A stretch of DNA of 64,000 nucleotides, taken from NCBI RefSeq assembly GCF_001888185.1, contig NZ_CP016365.1, positions 124,001 to 188,000 on the forward strand, in the 5' to 3' direction. The notes below the pieces were generated by a model, which had not been told where the DNA came from, searched no databases, and was given only the letters and a program-made list of their open reading frames with translations. Source of the DNA: Phaeobacter porticola. GTDB taxonomy: Bacteria > Pseudomonadota > Alphaproteobacteria > Rhodobacterales > Rhodobacteraceae. A program made the position numbers and the translations under genes. Positions 44,031 to 52,873 of this stretch are shown one piece after another. Position 1 is the first letter of the stretch; each line of letters begins with the position of its first letter.

Positions 44031-44742
44031 TCTTTCGACCCGTATCGACGGGATCTTCCATGGTTCAGTACAGTCCCCATGGCCGGATCAACCCGCCTCA
44101 GCCATCCACAAGACGCGTGTCGATGGGATACAGCGCATTGATATCGAGGGCTTCATTGGTGATCTTCAGGCCGATTTAACGGTCCATGGTGGGGTCGATA
44201 AAGCGATCCACCATTACGCCAGCGATCACTACGGCCTTTGGCAGCGCGAAGGGGAAATTCCCTCGACAGTCACGCCCGCCGCGTTCGGCGAGAACATCGC
44301 TAGCGTTGGCATGACAGAGGACACCCTCTGTATTGGGGACATCCTGCGCTTGGGAACGGCCACCGTTCAGATCAGCCAAGGGCGGCAGCCATGTTGGAAA
44401 TTAGGCCGCTATTCTGAGAATAAGAAGATGCCTTACCTGTTTCAGAAAACTGGGCGCACTGGGTGGTATTATCGCGTGCTTGAACCAGGCGCGGCCCAAA
44501 CCCATGACGAGATCCGCCTGATTGAACGGCGCAATCCTGGTTGGTCTGTCCAGCGTGTGACGCAAGCCCGTCTGACGCGCAAAGTCTCAGCCGACGACGC
44601 AGGTTTTCTAGCCGAAATGGACGACCTCGCCGCCGGATGGCGCAATGCCTTTGCACGGATGGCGTGCGGCGATACCGACGAAGACACCACCGCCCGCCTG
44701 ACCGGATCAGCAAGCAGCGCAACTCCGCTTCGGCAGGGTTAG
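44017..44742 (+). CDS. MOSC domain protein, YiiM type
   Basis: A 241-residue MOSC-domain protein starting at ATG 44017 (MTLPDLSTRIDGIFHG). Family blocks are GDLQADLTVHGGVDKAIHHY, FGENIASVGM, GDILRLGTATVQISQGRQPCWKLG (conserved Cys) and GRTGWYYRVLE. MOSC proteins are related to molybdenum-cofactor sulfurase C-termini; YiiM-type proteins reduce N-hydroxylated compounds. It overlaps the MarR gene by 14 bases and is probably co-regulated with it, suggesting a stress- or redox-linked role. Confidence 0.85.
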   Translation: MTLPDLSTRIDGIFHGSVQSPWPDQPASAIHKTRVDGIQRIDIEGFIGDLQADLTVHGGVDKAIHHYASDHYGLWQREGEIPSTVTPAAFGENIASVGMTEDTLCIGDILRLGTATVQISQGRQPCWKLGRYSENKKMPYLFQKTGRTGWYYRVLEPGAAQTHDEIRLIERRNPGWSVQRVTQARLTRKVSADDAGFLAEMDDLAAGWRNAFARMACGDTDEDTTARLTGSASSATPLRQG

Positions 44743-44745
44743 CCG

Positions 44746-45588
44746 CTACTTTCCCTTGATTTTAACTGTATAACGTGTCCGTGCCCCCGCCGGTGGCGGC
44801 GGGAACGGACCTGCGCGGCGAACCTGCGCCAAGGCAATTGCGTCCAGTTTCGCCGAACCGGAGCTTGCAGAAATTGTTACAGAGGCAATGCTGCCGCTTG
44901 CTGAAATGGCGAACCGGACAACCGCCGTGCCACGGATGTTCACGCGCTGCCGTTTGGCCCGTTGGATACGGCGCAACACCTGGCCCCGGTAATTGTCAGC
45001 AGCGGCATTGCCCTGCTGCTTTGCCTGACCCGTCTGACGCAGGGCCCGACCACCTGCAGGTTCGGCGCGACCCTCCGCCCGCCCCTTCGTGCTCGCCTGA
45101 TCGCTATTTCCCCGCACCTCCGGTTGGGTCGCCTCCCTTGCAGGCGATTGCTTCTGCTCTGGCGTGGGCTTCAAAGGCCGAGGTCGCGCGGCCTTGGGTC
45201 GCGGCGCGGCTTCGACGGTCTGGCTCGGTCTGTTGATTGGCACAACTGCCTTGGCCAGGCGAGGTTCTGCAGGGACAACGGTTGGTGCAGATCGGGCCAC
45301 CTGCTGCGTCTTTGGTGATGGTTTGACTGGCTGTCTTACCACCGGTTTCGACGGCGCCAGATGGGTTGCATCAACACTACGGATCAGGCTGTCGCTGCTT
45401 TTGGCGGGCACCAACCCAACTGCGAGATCCGCGAACGAGGTTCCGGCAGCCGCCATAGCAGTATTGCCACCAATCTGCTGTGCAGGAGCAGGACCGAACA
45501 ACGCTGCCAGACTACCATGGGCCGTCACCGCAAGGCACAGTGCCGCCAATGCGACGACCGGTGACCTAGGTATACTAGGCCCAGTCAC
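44746..45588 (-). CDS. tonB: TonB family energy transducer
   Basis: A 280-residue protein: an N-terminal membrane anchor (LAALCLAVTAHGSLAALF), a long Pro/Lys/Arg/Gln-rich periplasmic linker (residues about 80-185) and a C-terminal TonB domain (YRGQVLRRIQRAKRQRVNIRGTAVVRFAISASGSI; LDAIALAQVRRAGPFPPPP). It starts at GTG 45588, overlapping the second exbD stop (GTGA). It transmits proton-motive force energised by ExbB/ExbD to the outer-membrane haem receptor encoded upstream. The gene is the last of the operon. Confidence 0.9.
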   Translation of the reverse strand: MTGPSIPRSPVVALAALCLAVTAHGSLAALFGPAPAQQIGGNTAMAAAGTSFADLAVGLVPAKSSDSLIRSVDATHLAPSKPVVRQPVKPSPKTQQVARSAPTVVPAEPRLAKAVVPINRPSQTVEAAPRPKAARPRPLKPTPEQKQSPAREATQPEVRGNSDQASTKGRAEGRAEPAGGRALRQTGQAKQQGNAAADNYRGQVLRRIQRAKRQRVNIRGTAVVRFAISASGSIASVTISASSGSAKLDAIALAQVRRAGPFPPPPAGARTRYTVKIKGK

Positions 45589-45977
45589 GGCAACGCCCTT
45601 TCCGACACCACCATCACCCGCCCTGCCCCTGCGGTGCGTAGTTCATTCGCAATGGACACGAGGCTTCGGGCAGGAAGCTTGCGATCTGGAACGATGCGAA
45701 CAATGGCGCGCTCTGCCACTGACAACGTCGCCAGATAGTCCGCAGCGTTTGCAACGATCTCACCGCGCAGACGCAATACTCCATCCGCATGGATAACCAT
45801 AGCATCGGGCGGTTCGCGACCAATGATATCCTCAGCCTCAATCAACTCAACGTCACCATCCAAAGGCAGCGCTAGTGTGCCTGCGATCATGAAAAAGATC
45901 AGCATTAGGAAAACGATATTGATCAACGCGATCGTCGGCTCCTTTGAAGGCGGCTTGACCATCACCGTTCGTATCAA
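45585..45977 (-). CDS. exbD: ExbD-type biopolymer transport protein (second copy)
   Basis: A 130-residue protein with one N-terminal transmembrane helix (IALINIVFLMLIFFMIAGTLALP) and a periplasmic domain, the ExbD pattern. The frame starts at TTG 45977, overlapping the first exbD stop (TTGA); an ATG at 45962 is an alternative. The aspartate normally found at the start of the ExbD helix is an Asn here (INIVFL), which may weaken or change proton coupling, while the partner copy keeps LIDVIFL. It is one of two adjacent, non-identical exbD genes, probably forming a mixed ExbD pair with ExbB. Confidence 0.85.
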   Translation of the reverse strand: MIRTVMVKPPSKEPTIALINIVFLMLIFFMIAGTLALPLDGDVELIEAEDIIGREPPDAMVIHADGVLRLRGEIVANAADYLATLSVAERAIVRIVPDRKLPARSLVSIANELRTAGAGRVMVVSERALP

Positions 45978-46357
45978 CTCAACACCATCGCTTGCAGTCC
46001 TTCGACGTGACGCAGTGCCGATAACAAATCAATCAGCTGTTGTGACGTGGCCTCAGCCGAGGAACTAACCAACGCCAGATGGCCACGACCATCCTGCGGT
46101 TGCAGCGAAATAAGCTCCCCGAGACGGCTTAACTCGACAGGTTGACCGTTCAGGGTGATCTCTTTCGAACTAAGTTGAAGAAAAAGCATTTGGCGGTCAT
46201 CCCCACCTGCCCCCTCTGCGGCAGACGTCAGCTCTATCTCGCCAAATTTTGAAAAGGTCGATGTCAACATGAAGAACAGCAACAGCAGAAAGATCACATC
46301 AATCAACGAAGTCAGCGACAGGCGCTTGCGGGGCGGGCCTTTGACGTTAACCGGCAT
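45974..46357 (-). CDS. exbD: ExbD-type biopolymer transport protein (first copy)
   Basis: A 127-residue ExbD with LTSLIDVIFLLLLFFMLTSTF near the N-terminus, which keeps the proton-pathway aspartate of the helix, and a periplasmic domain. The start is ATG 46357 (MPVNVKGPPRKRLSLTSL), which overlaps the exbB stop by 11 bases; the open frame to 46501 lies inside exbB and is not used. It works with ExbB and TonB to energise the haem receptor. Confidence 0.88.
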   Translation of the reverse strand: MPVNVKGPPRKRLSLTSLIDVIFLLLLFFMLTSTFSKFGEIELTSAAEGAGGDDRQMLFLQLSSKEITLNGQPVELSRLGELISLQPQDGRGHLALVSSSAEATSQQLIDLLSALRHVEGLQAMVLS

Positions 46358-47045
46358 GGACCGCTCGCACATCTTCCAGTGGATTGGTCTCGGCACGTGT
46401 GGGAGCCGATCGATTGTTAGACTGCTGGTCTCCCCGCATCGGGGCAAACACAATCCGCAGCGCTCTGTTGGCAAAGACCCGTTCACGCTGCATACGCGCA
46501 CTCAGCCAATTCAGAACAAGCGATGTCGGCATTGCTACAGCGAGCCCCGCTGCTGTTGTCAACAAAGCCACCCAGATCCCGCCGGCCAACAGCGACGGGT
46601 CTACCGAAGATCCGGCCGCCTGAAGTTGCTGAAACGCCTCGATCATGCCTAACACAGTACCGAACAACCCCAGCAACGGCGCAAGCTGTGCCACCACATC
46701 CAAAGTGCCAAGCCCCCGTTCCAGCTTGGAAAACCCCGTCTCGGCCTCGGCATCAGCACGGGCAATTTGCATCGGGTCACCGCCGCCATCCAACGCCTGC
46801 CGAAGCACCGGTGCGAGATAAGATTTGCTCTGCGCCAGATGTCTGCGCGCCAAATCAGGCTCGCCCGAGTCAAGTGACCGTAAGGCTGCAGTCAACGCGC
46901 GATGTACACCCACGCGTGCCGCCCGATATTGCCAGATCTTGTAGAACACCATCGCCGCCGTCAGAACAGATATCCCCAGCAACAGCAGGACCACCGGTCC
47001 ACCCAGATCCAATACTCTACGCAGTGTGTCGCCAATCATGCTCAT
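46347..47045 (-). CDS. exbB: ExbB/TolQ/MotA-type proton channel
   Basis: A 232-residue inner-membrane protein with an N-terminal helix (PVVLLLLGISVLTAAMVFYKIW) and two further helices: LDVVAQLAPLLGLFGTVLGMIEAF and ALLTTAAGLAVAMPTSLVLNWL, the diagnostic ExbB channel segments. It overlaps the preceding exported-protein stop by four bases (ATGA) and the first exbD gene by 11 bases. With ExbD it converts proton flow into TonB motion. Confidence 0.92.
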   Translation of the reverse strand: MSMIGDTLRRVLDLGGPVVLLLLGISVLTAAMVFYKIWQYRAARVGVHRALTAALRSLDSGEPDLARRHLAQSKSYLAPVLRQALDGGGDPMQIARADAEAETGFSKLERGLGTLDVVAQLAPLLGLFGTVLGMIEAFQQLQAAGSSVDPSLLAGGIWVALLTTAAGLAVAMPTSLVLNWLSARMQRERVFANRALRIVFAPMRGDQQSNNRSAPTRAETNPLEDVRAVHAG

Positions 47046-47512
47046 CCTGCTAACTCCATTGCTTTGGTAGTGAGTGTCAGACCACGACTACAAGCACCTT
47101 CAGGAAGACCCTCCCCCTGGCAAGTCTCGGCACCATTTATCAGTACCCGGCTAATGTCGGAGCAAGACATCGGAAATTGGAACTGCCGCACGCGCAGGCG
47201 CCCGGCAGGAAGATCCTGAAAATCAAGAAGCGTGAGTTGTGACACTTGTCCCGCCGCATCAAACAGAACGGTTTCAAACACTGCTTGGGCCACGTCCATT
47301 TGATGCCCGTTCTGGGCAACAAACGACAGCAAGCAGCTATGGCCATCGGCCTGCGCAGCGCTGAGTTCAATTGACAGCGCCGCTGGGGCTGCTGTTGGCA
47401 CCGTTTCTGCTGCAATGCCTGCTGGCCACAATGAACCCATCAGCGCAAAACCAGCCAGCACAGTTCGAAGAGTAACCCGTGCTTGACGACAGGCGGGTAT
47501 CGAATTCAACAT
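47042..47512 (-). CDS. exported protein of unknown function in the haem locus
   Basis: A 156-residue protein with a signal peptide (VLAGFALMGSLWPAGIAAE) and a mature region containing four cysteines. It is beta-rich in pattern (LSIELSAAQADGHSCLLSFVAQNG, FETVLFDAAGQVSQLTLLDF). I do not know a characterised homologue. It lies between the haem receptor and exbB, is translationally coupled to exbB (ATGA), and so is probably periplasmic and part of the uptake system, perhaps a helper for receptor or TonB. Confidence 0.75.
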   Translation of the reverse strand: MLNSIPACRQARVTLRTVLAGFALMGSLWPAGIAAETVPTAAPAALSIELSAAQADGHSCLLSFVAQNGHQMDVAQAVFETVLFDAAGQVSQLTLLDFQDLPAGRLRVRQFQFPMSCSDISRVLINGAETCQGEGLPEGACSRGLTLTTKAMELAG

Positions 47513-47539
47513 CTCATACCTCTTGGATAATCTCTACGA

Positions 47540-49621
47540 TCAGAACGTCTTAGCCAGGGTCAGCTTGACACTGCGCCCGGCGGCATCGCGGGAGTAAAGG
47601 CTTGGCCGGTAGCTGCGATCAAAGGCATTTTCGATACCGACGCGAATTTCGGTGCCTTCGAAAACACCCTTCTGTGGCCTATAGGTGGCACGCAGATTGT
47701 GTACACCGTAGCCCGCCACCGCAGAACCGGATGCATCCAGGCCGGGCTTCGCCGCCGCCAACTCCCAGCTCAGGTCCCAAGTCTGGCCGATACGTTTGCC
47801 AAGAGTCAGTCGCAGGTCATCCGCTGGCCGGTTGCGCCAGCGCGCTGTCCGTCCACCTTGATGTTCGGTCCCATCGGCAATATTGGCGTTCAGATCGGCA
47901 TAATACCCAGCGCCGTGGGAATAGCTTGCCTCAATCTCCACACCCTCGGTTTCGACCTTATCAAGCGGCTCAAACGATCTGCTTGCCGGACTGAAATTCG
48001 TGTAGGATGTGATATCCCAAAGTTTGCTATGATAGTAGTTTACCTTTAGCGACAGACTGTCATTATCGCTGAAAACATCAGTGACTGCGTATGAGGCACC
48101 GATCTCATAGGTATGGGCTCGCTCGGGCTGGGTCATGTAGGTCGCGTTACCAAGATCATCAATGATCGGCAGGCTCTCGGTGTAGGCAGCACTGCCAAAC
48201 AAGGCCAGCCCAGAGTCAAATTCGTAACGCAGAGACAGCCCTCCCATGAGGGCAGAGTTGTCAAAGCTGGTTGAGCCGTCATGCGCCTCAATATCCTGTG
48301 TTTCATAGCGCAGCGCCGGAGTTACCGTCCAATGACCTCCAATAGAGATCTCATCAACGGCAAAAACCGCAATGCGATCATCCGTGCCACCGGGAGCAGA
48401 GGATGCGTCCAACCGGTCCCGGCGGATGATTTCAAGCCCGGCGCGCAGATCATGTGAGGCCACGCCGGTGTTGAAAAACATGGAATTCTTGATCGATAGT
48501 TTGGTTGTCTCATAGCGGTGGTCCGCATCTTGGGTCGCACTGCTGAACGGTGACCCAACAGGGCCACTGCGTGCACAATTTGGATCGTTACGCACGACAC
48601 CACCATCGTCGCAGAATGCACTACCCGAGATATAGCGCTGCTCAATCTCTTGATCCGCATATGTCAGATTCACATCCAGATTGATCAGATCATTGCCAAC
48701 CGGGGACCATTGATAACGCAGGCCTGCCACCCGATTATCAATACGTCGATCAACCCGGCCAAAGCTTGTGCTGGTGGTTCCAAAAGCATCATAAGGCGCG
48801 TCTTTTTCATCCACCTCACTCTGGTTTAGCGAAGCGGTCAGCGCATGTTCCTGCGCATCACCGAAGCTGTATTTCGCTTTCACCAGGAAGGACGGCATGC
48901 GCGATTGGGTATTGGTCACTTCATTGCCATGACCATCGTCGTAATTTTCGCTATCGCGTAGAGTATAGTTCAGCAGGAACTCGAAATTATCGGTCGGCTG
49001 CCAAGCCAGAATCGTTGACGTGGCAAAACCAGATCCATTGCTAACTGCCTGCAAAGTTTGACGCAGCCTCAGGCCAATTTCGCCATTGGTAAAGTCAGAT
49101 GCATCCTTTGTCTCTAGCTGTACCACCCCACCGATAATGCCTGATCCGTATTCAAAGCTGCCCACAGTCCCTCGTAAGACTGAAACGCCTCGGTAAAGTT
49201 CTGGATCGGTGAACAGCTGTGTGCCAATCCTATACAGCTCTTCTGATCCGGTGCTCGCCCCATCTACAATCACCGCGACCTTCTGATCAGTGCCAAAGCT
49301 GCTTGTCGCGCCAAAGCCCCGGATATTGACCCCAGCCCCTTTGGGCGTATTGCCGTTGACCAGCGACACCCCAGGCACGGAATCGATCAATTCTGCGACT
49401 GTACCCGCTTGGCGGTCGTCTATTTCTTCCTGATTGATGACGGTAATCGGCGTGGCGATGCCAACCTGCACCTCTCGTTTACCCTGGCCCAGCTCAACAG
49501 TGCCCAGAAAATCATCACCCAATTCATCCAATTGCTGCGCCACCGCCGACCCAGTGCTGGCCATCAGGCCAAGCACGGAAACCGTGCCCCAATAACGCCA
49601 ACCTCGCTGGTGTTGCCCCAT
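47540..49621 (-). CDS. hmuR: TonB-dependent haem/haemoglobin receptor (HmuR type)
   Basis: A 693-residue outer-membrane receptor: signal peptide (LGLMASTGSAVAQ), a plug domain with TPITVINQEEIDDRQAGTVAELIDSVPGV and VNIRGFGATSSFGT, then a 22-strand barrel ending in LTLAKTF with terminal Phe, the outer-membrane sorting signature. The ribosome-binding site AAGGGA precedes ATG 49621. It is the first gene of the operon with the exported protein, exbB, two exbD and tonB, and is divergent from hmuS. Haem specificity is inferred from the hmuSTUV neighbours. Confidence 0.88.
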   Translation of the reverse strand: MGQHQRGWRYWGTVSVLGLMASTGSAVAQQLDELGDDFLGTVELGQGKREVQVGIATPITVINQEEIDDRQAGTVAELIDSVPGVSLVNGNTPKGAGVNIRGFGATSSFGTDQKVAVIVDGASTGSEELYRIGTQLFTDPELYRGVSVLRGTVGSFEYGSGIIGGVVQLETKDASDFTNGEIGLRLRQTLQAVSNGSGFATSTILAWQPTDNFEFLLNYTLRDSENYDDGHGNEVTNTQSRMPSFLVKAKYSFGDAQEHALTASLNQSEVDEKDAPYDAFGTTSTSFGRVDRRIDNRVAGLRYQWSPVGNDLINLDVNLTYADQEIEQRYISGSAFCDDGGVVRNDPNCARSGPVGSPFSSATQDADHRYETTKLSIKNSMFFNTGVASHDLRAGLEIIRRDRLDASSAPGGTDDRIAVFAVDEISIGGHWTVTPALRYETQDIEAHDGSTSFDNSALMGGLSLRYEFDSGLALFGSAAYTESLPIIDDLGNATYMTQPERAHTYEIGASYAVTDVFSDNDSLSLKVNYYHSKLWDITSYTNFSPASRSFEPLDKVETEGVEIEASYSHGAGYYADLNANIADGTEHQGGRTARWRNRPADDLRLTLGKRIGQTWDLSWELAAAKPGLDASGSAVAGYGVHNLRATYRPQKGVFEGTEIRVGIENAFDRSYRPSLYSRDAAGRSVKLTLAKTF

Positions 49622-49703
49622 TTCACATCCCTTGCATCTGTCATTCGTTCAAACCGGATGCTTGCGTCGGGGCTGGCGCGGTCGGTATTTGTTGCGGTGT
49701 AAC

Positions 49704-49718
49704 GGAATTTCAATTTCC
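49704..49718. promoter_or_regulatory. candidate iron-regulator site between hmuR and hmuS
   Basis: GGAATTTCAATTTCC is an imperfect palindrome (11 to 12 of 15 positions symmetrical) in the divergent promoter of the haem genes. It is an AT-rich site of the right general kind for an iron or haem regulator but does not match a consensus I can name. Confidence 0.3.
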
Positions 49719-49853
49719 GCTTGAGGCTCATAATAAAGCCGACTAAAACAGTCAACATAAATTACCAGGCTGCGAACCGCAGTAGCCAGCCAGCGCATGG
49801 ACCCCCATCGCAGTGCCAGCCCGTATCACAGATCCCAATCTGAAAGGGCTAAC

Positions 49854-50912
49854 ATGACACCTCGGGCATCTATGCTCCCCGCTGAAATCCGCACCGCGCG
49901 TGCTGAAATCGCCAGCCTGCGTGACCGCGACTTTGCCGATAAGTTCCAGATTTCCGAAGCGCAACTGGTTGCCGCATATATTGGCGAAGGCGTCACACGG
50001 ATCACTGCTGCGCCAGACGATCTGATACCGCGTATCTGCGATCTGGGCGAGGTGATGGCGCTGACCCGAAACGCCTCTTGCGTGATTGAAAAAGTCGGCA
50101 CTTACGAGAATTATCATTCGGGTCAGCATGCCTCAATGGTCCTGACCGAGGCCATCGACCTTCGCCTGTTCCCACGCCATTTCATATCAGCTTTCGCGGT
50201 AGTGCGACCTGGCGATAACGGCCTTAAACGTTCGATCCAAATCTTTGATGCCGCAGGCGACGCTGTACATAAGGTGCATCTACGCGACTCCTCTAATGTA
50301 GATGCATTTAACAGGCTGGTACGGGATCTTGCGGTCGAGGATCAAAGCCAAGAACACGCAGTTGAAGTCCGCAAACCGACCGAAGCCGCCAAGGCCGATC
50401 CTGAAAAGGCAGATCTCTTGCGCGCCGAATGGGCAAAAATGACGGACACGCATCAGTTTATGCGTCTCACCTCCAAACTGAAAATGAACCGCCTCGGCGC
50501 CTATCGCATCGCTGGCGAACCGTTCGTCCGCGCGCTTGCGCCCGAAGCCGTAAACACCATGCTACACTCAGTGCGAGATGAGACCGTCGAGGTGATGATC
50601 TTTGTCGGCAACATGGGCTGCATTGAGATCCACGGCGGCCCGGTTAAGAACCTGCGTAACATGGGGCCTTGGCAGAATATTCTCGACCCCGGTTTTGATC
50701 TGCATCTACGCTTGGACCACATCGCCGAGGTTTGGGCCGTCAACAAGCCCACCCAACGTGGCGACGCGGTGTCTGTAGAAGCTTTCGACGCCGAGGGCGG
50801 ATTGATCCTGCAGGTGTTTGGTCGCCGAACGGATGCCAAGGATCATCGCCCGGCATGGAATGCCCTTGTTGCAGATCTCGCCTCACTTGCGATCGCGGAA
50901 CCCGCCGAATGA
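49854..50912 (+). CDS. hmuS: haem-degrading/haem-trafficking factor
   Basis: A 352-residue protein, ATG 49854 with AAAGGG upstream, made of two similar halves (GEVMALTRNASCVIEKVGTYEN; AWAKMTDTHQFMRLTSKLKMNRLGAYRI). HEMS-type proteins bind imported haem in the cytoplasm and store, transfer or degrade it to release iron. Characteristic segments GNMGCIEIHGGPVKNL and LDPGFDLHLRLDHI are present. It is the first gene of hmuSTUV and overlaps hmuT by four bases (ATGA). Confidence 0.92.
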   Translation: MTPRASMLPAEIRTARAEIASLRDRDFADKFQISEAQLVAAYIGEGVTRITAAPDDLIPRICDLGEVMALTRNASCVIEKVGTYENYHSGQHASMVLTEAIDLRLFPRHFISAFAVVRPGDNGLKRSIQIFDAAGDAVHKVHLRDSSNVDAFNRLVRDLAVEDQSQEHAVEVRKPTEAAKADPEKADLLRAEWAKMTDTHQFMRLTSKLKMNRLGAYRIAGEPFVRALAPEAVNTMLHSVRDETVEVMIFVGNMGCIEIHGGPVKNLRNMGPWQNILDPGFDLHLRLDHIAEVWAVNKPTQRGDAVSVEAFDAEGGLILQVFGRRTDAKDHRPAWNALVADLASLAIAEPAE

Positions 50913-51784
50913 GCCGTTTTGTAAAATTTGCCACCGCTCTAAATCTAGCCCTGTTGTCAGTCTTTGCCGCAGAGGTTTCACTAGCTGGCGATGAGAAACG
51001 CGTTGTCACAGTTGGTGGTTCACTGACCGAAATCGTCTACGCACTTGGTCAAGAAAACCGCTTGATCGCTCGCGACACCACGTCTTCCTTTCCCCCTCAG
51101 GTGCTCAACCTGCCAGATATCGGCTACGCCCGCGCGCTGTCGCCCGAAGGGGTGTTATCCGTATCCCCCGATCTGATCATCGCCATCGAAGGCGCAGGCC
51201 CGCCCGAGACACTGGATGTTCTCAAGGCCGCCGACGTCACCTATGTCAGCGTGCCAGAAGCCTACACCGCAGAGGGAATCCGCACCAAAATCCTGACTGT
51301 GGGCAAAGCCCTAGGCCAAGACACCTCAGCTGCGGTATTGGCCGCCAAAGCCATGGCAGAGTTGAGTGAAGCACGACAGACCGCAGCCCAGGCCGCAATG
51401 CAATACAGCAAACCAAAGAAGGTCTTGTTTGTACTCTCCACGGCGGGTGGGCGGATCATGGCCGGAGGTGACAATACCGCTGCCGCAGGCATCATAGCGC
51501 TCGCCGGTGGCGTAAATGCGGCCGCCGGGTTTGATGGCTACAAACCCATGACCGACGAGGCAATTGCCGTTGCTGCCCCGGATGTCATCCTGATGATGGA
51601 GCGTTCCGGCGATCATGACACCGCCCCACAGGACCTGCTGGCGCTACCTGCTATTGCGCCGACCCCCGCCGCAGAAGCTGGTGCTGTGATCCGTATGGAC
51701 GGGCTGAAACTGCTCGGTTTTGGTCCACGGACGGCAACGGCAGTCTCTGATTTAGCAACGGCATTATATGGCACAGGGTCGTAA
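50909..51784 (+). CDS. hmuT: haemin-binding periplasmic protein
   Basis: A 291-residue substrate-binding protein. The start ATG 50909 overlaps the hmuS stop (ATGA); the open frame further upstream lies inside hmuS. A signal peptide (LNLALLSVFAAEVSLAG) is followed by VVTVGGSLTEIVYALG, LPDIGYARALSPEGVLSV and PDLIIAIEG, standard for HmuT-type class III binding proteins. It delivers haem to the HmuUV importer. Confidence 0.9.
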   Translation: MSRFVKFATALNLALLSVFAAEVSLAGDEKRVVTVGGSLTEIVYALGQENRLIARDTTSSFPPQVLNLPDIGYARALSPEGVLSVSPDLIIAIEGAGPPETLDVLKAADVTYVSVPEAYTAEGIRTKILTVGKALGQDTSAAVLAAKAMAELSEARQTAAQAAMQYSKPKKVLFVLSTAGGRIMAGGDNTAAAGIIALAGGVNAAAGFDGYKPMTDEAIAVAAPDVILMMERSGDHDTAPQDLLALPAIAPTPAAEAGAVIRMDGLKLLGFGPRTATAVSDLATALYGTGS

Positions 51785-51785
51785 C

Positions 51786-52862
51786 ATGACGCTTGCAACA
51801 GATGGCATGTTGGCACCCGCGACGGTGCTAGATCGACGGATCAAAGCCCGCCGCCTAACAGGGTTACTGGTCCTAGTGCTGGCAGCCACCGCGCTGATGT
51901 CCCTTGGGTGGGGCGCATCCGGCACCTCGCTTTGGGCTGCAATTCACGATCTGATGGCGGGTCGCACGCTCAGCCGTCTGGACCAGATTGTGCTGTTTGA
52001 CATTCGCCTTCCGCGAATGATCATGGGGGTCCTTGTCGGCAGTGCGCTGGCGATTTCAGGCACTGTCATGCAAGGTCTGTTTCGCAACCCGCTGGCAGAT
52101 CCGGGCATTGTCGGCGTCAGCGCCGGCGCCGGTCTGGCCGCGATTTCTGCAATTGTCTTGGGCGCGATGCTGCCGCCAGCGATACAACAGGCCACCAGCA
52201 GCTATCTTGTTTCGATCTCTGCCTTTATCGGCAGTTGGCTCACTATTCTTCTGCTCTATCGTGTCTCGACACGAAGCGGGCAGACCTCAGTCGCGACAAT
52301 GTTGCTGGCCGGCATCGCCCTTGGCGCGCTGGCCGGTGCTGCTGCGGGCCTGCTGATCTACATCGCTGATGACAATCAGCTGCGCGATCTCACCTTTTGG
52401 GGCATGGGGTCGCTCGCAGGCGCCACTTGGTCCAAGGTTCTGGCCGCGACGCCAGTGATCTGTCTTGGCCTTGTGGTGACCCCATTTCTGGCCCGAGGAT
52501 TAAACGGATTGGCGCTTGGTGAAGCCGCTGCCGAACATACTGGCATTCCGGTGCAGCGCGTAAAAAACACCGCCATATTTGCTGTCTCGGCAGCCACGGG
52601 GGCCGCCGTTGCAGTCTCAGGTGGCATTGGCTTTGTGGGTATTGTGGTACCACATCTCCTGCGCCTCGCCACGGGACCGGATCACCATAGCCTATTGCCA
52701 AATTCGGCACTTCTTGGGGCGAGTTTGCTGCTCGCCGCCGACATGATTTCGCGTACCATCATCTCCCCGGCAGAGCTGCCGATCGGCATCGTTACCGCAG
52801 TCCTGGGTGCGCCGGTATTTTTGTGGATCCTGTTGCGCCGTTTTGGCGGTAGCACCCTGTGA
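51786..52862 (+). CDS. hmuU: haem ABC transporter permease (FecCD type)
   Basis: A 358-residue permease with about ten transmembrane helices. It shows FecCD signatures (RLPRMIMGVLVGSALAISGTVMQGLFRNPLADP, GGIGFVGIVVPHLLRLATGPDH). The start at ATG 51786 follows the hmuT stop by one base. It forms the membrane channel through which haem passes from HmuT, driven by HmuV, with which it overlaps by a GTGA or is followed by ATG 52874. Confidence 0.92.
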   Translation: MTLATDGMLAPATVLDRRIKARRLTGLLVLVLAATALMSLGWGASGTSLWAAIHDLMAGRTLSRLDQIVLFDIRLPRMIMGVLVGSALAISGTVMQGLFRNPLADPGIVGVSAGAGLAAISAIVLGAMLPPAIQQATSSYLVSISAFIGSWLTILLLYRVSTRSGQTSVATMLLAGIALGALAGAAAGLLIYIADDNQLRDLTFWGMGSLAGATWSKVLAATPVICLGLVVTPFLARGLNGLALGEAAAEHTGIPVQRVKNTAIFAVSAATGAAVAVSGGIGFVGIVVPHLLRLATGPDHHSLLPNSALLGASLLLAADMISRTIISPAELPIGIVTAVLGAPVFLWILLRRFGGSTL

Positions 52863-52873
52863 AGGACACTGCC

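Noticed and set aside
44962-45796. Proline/arginine-rich plus-strand frames opposite tonB and exbD
   Set aside because: Antisense shadows of GC-rich coding sequence; composition is an artefact of the TonB linker.
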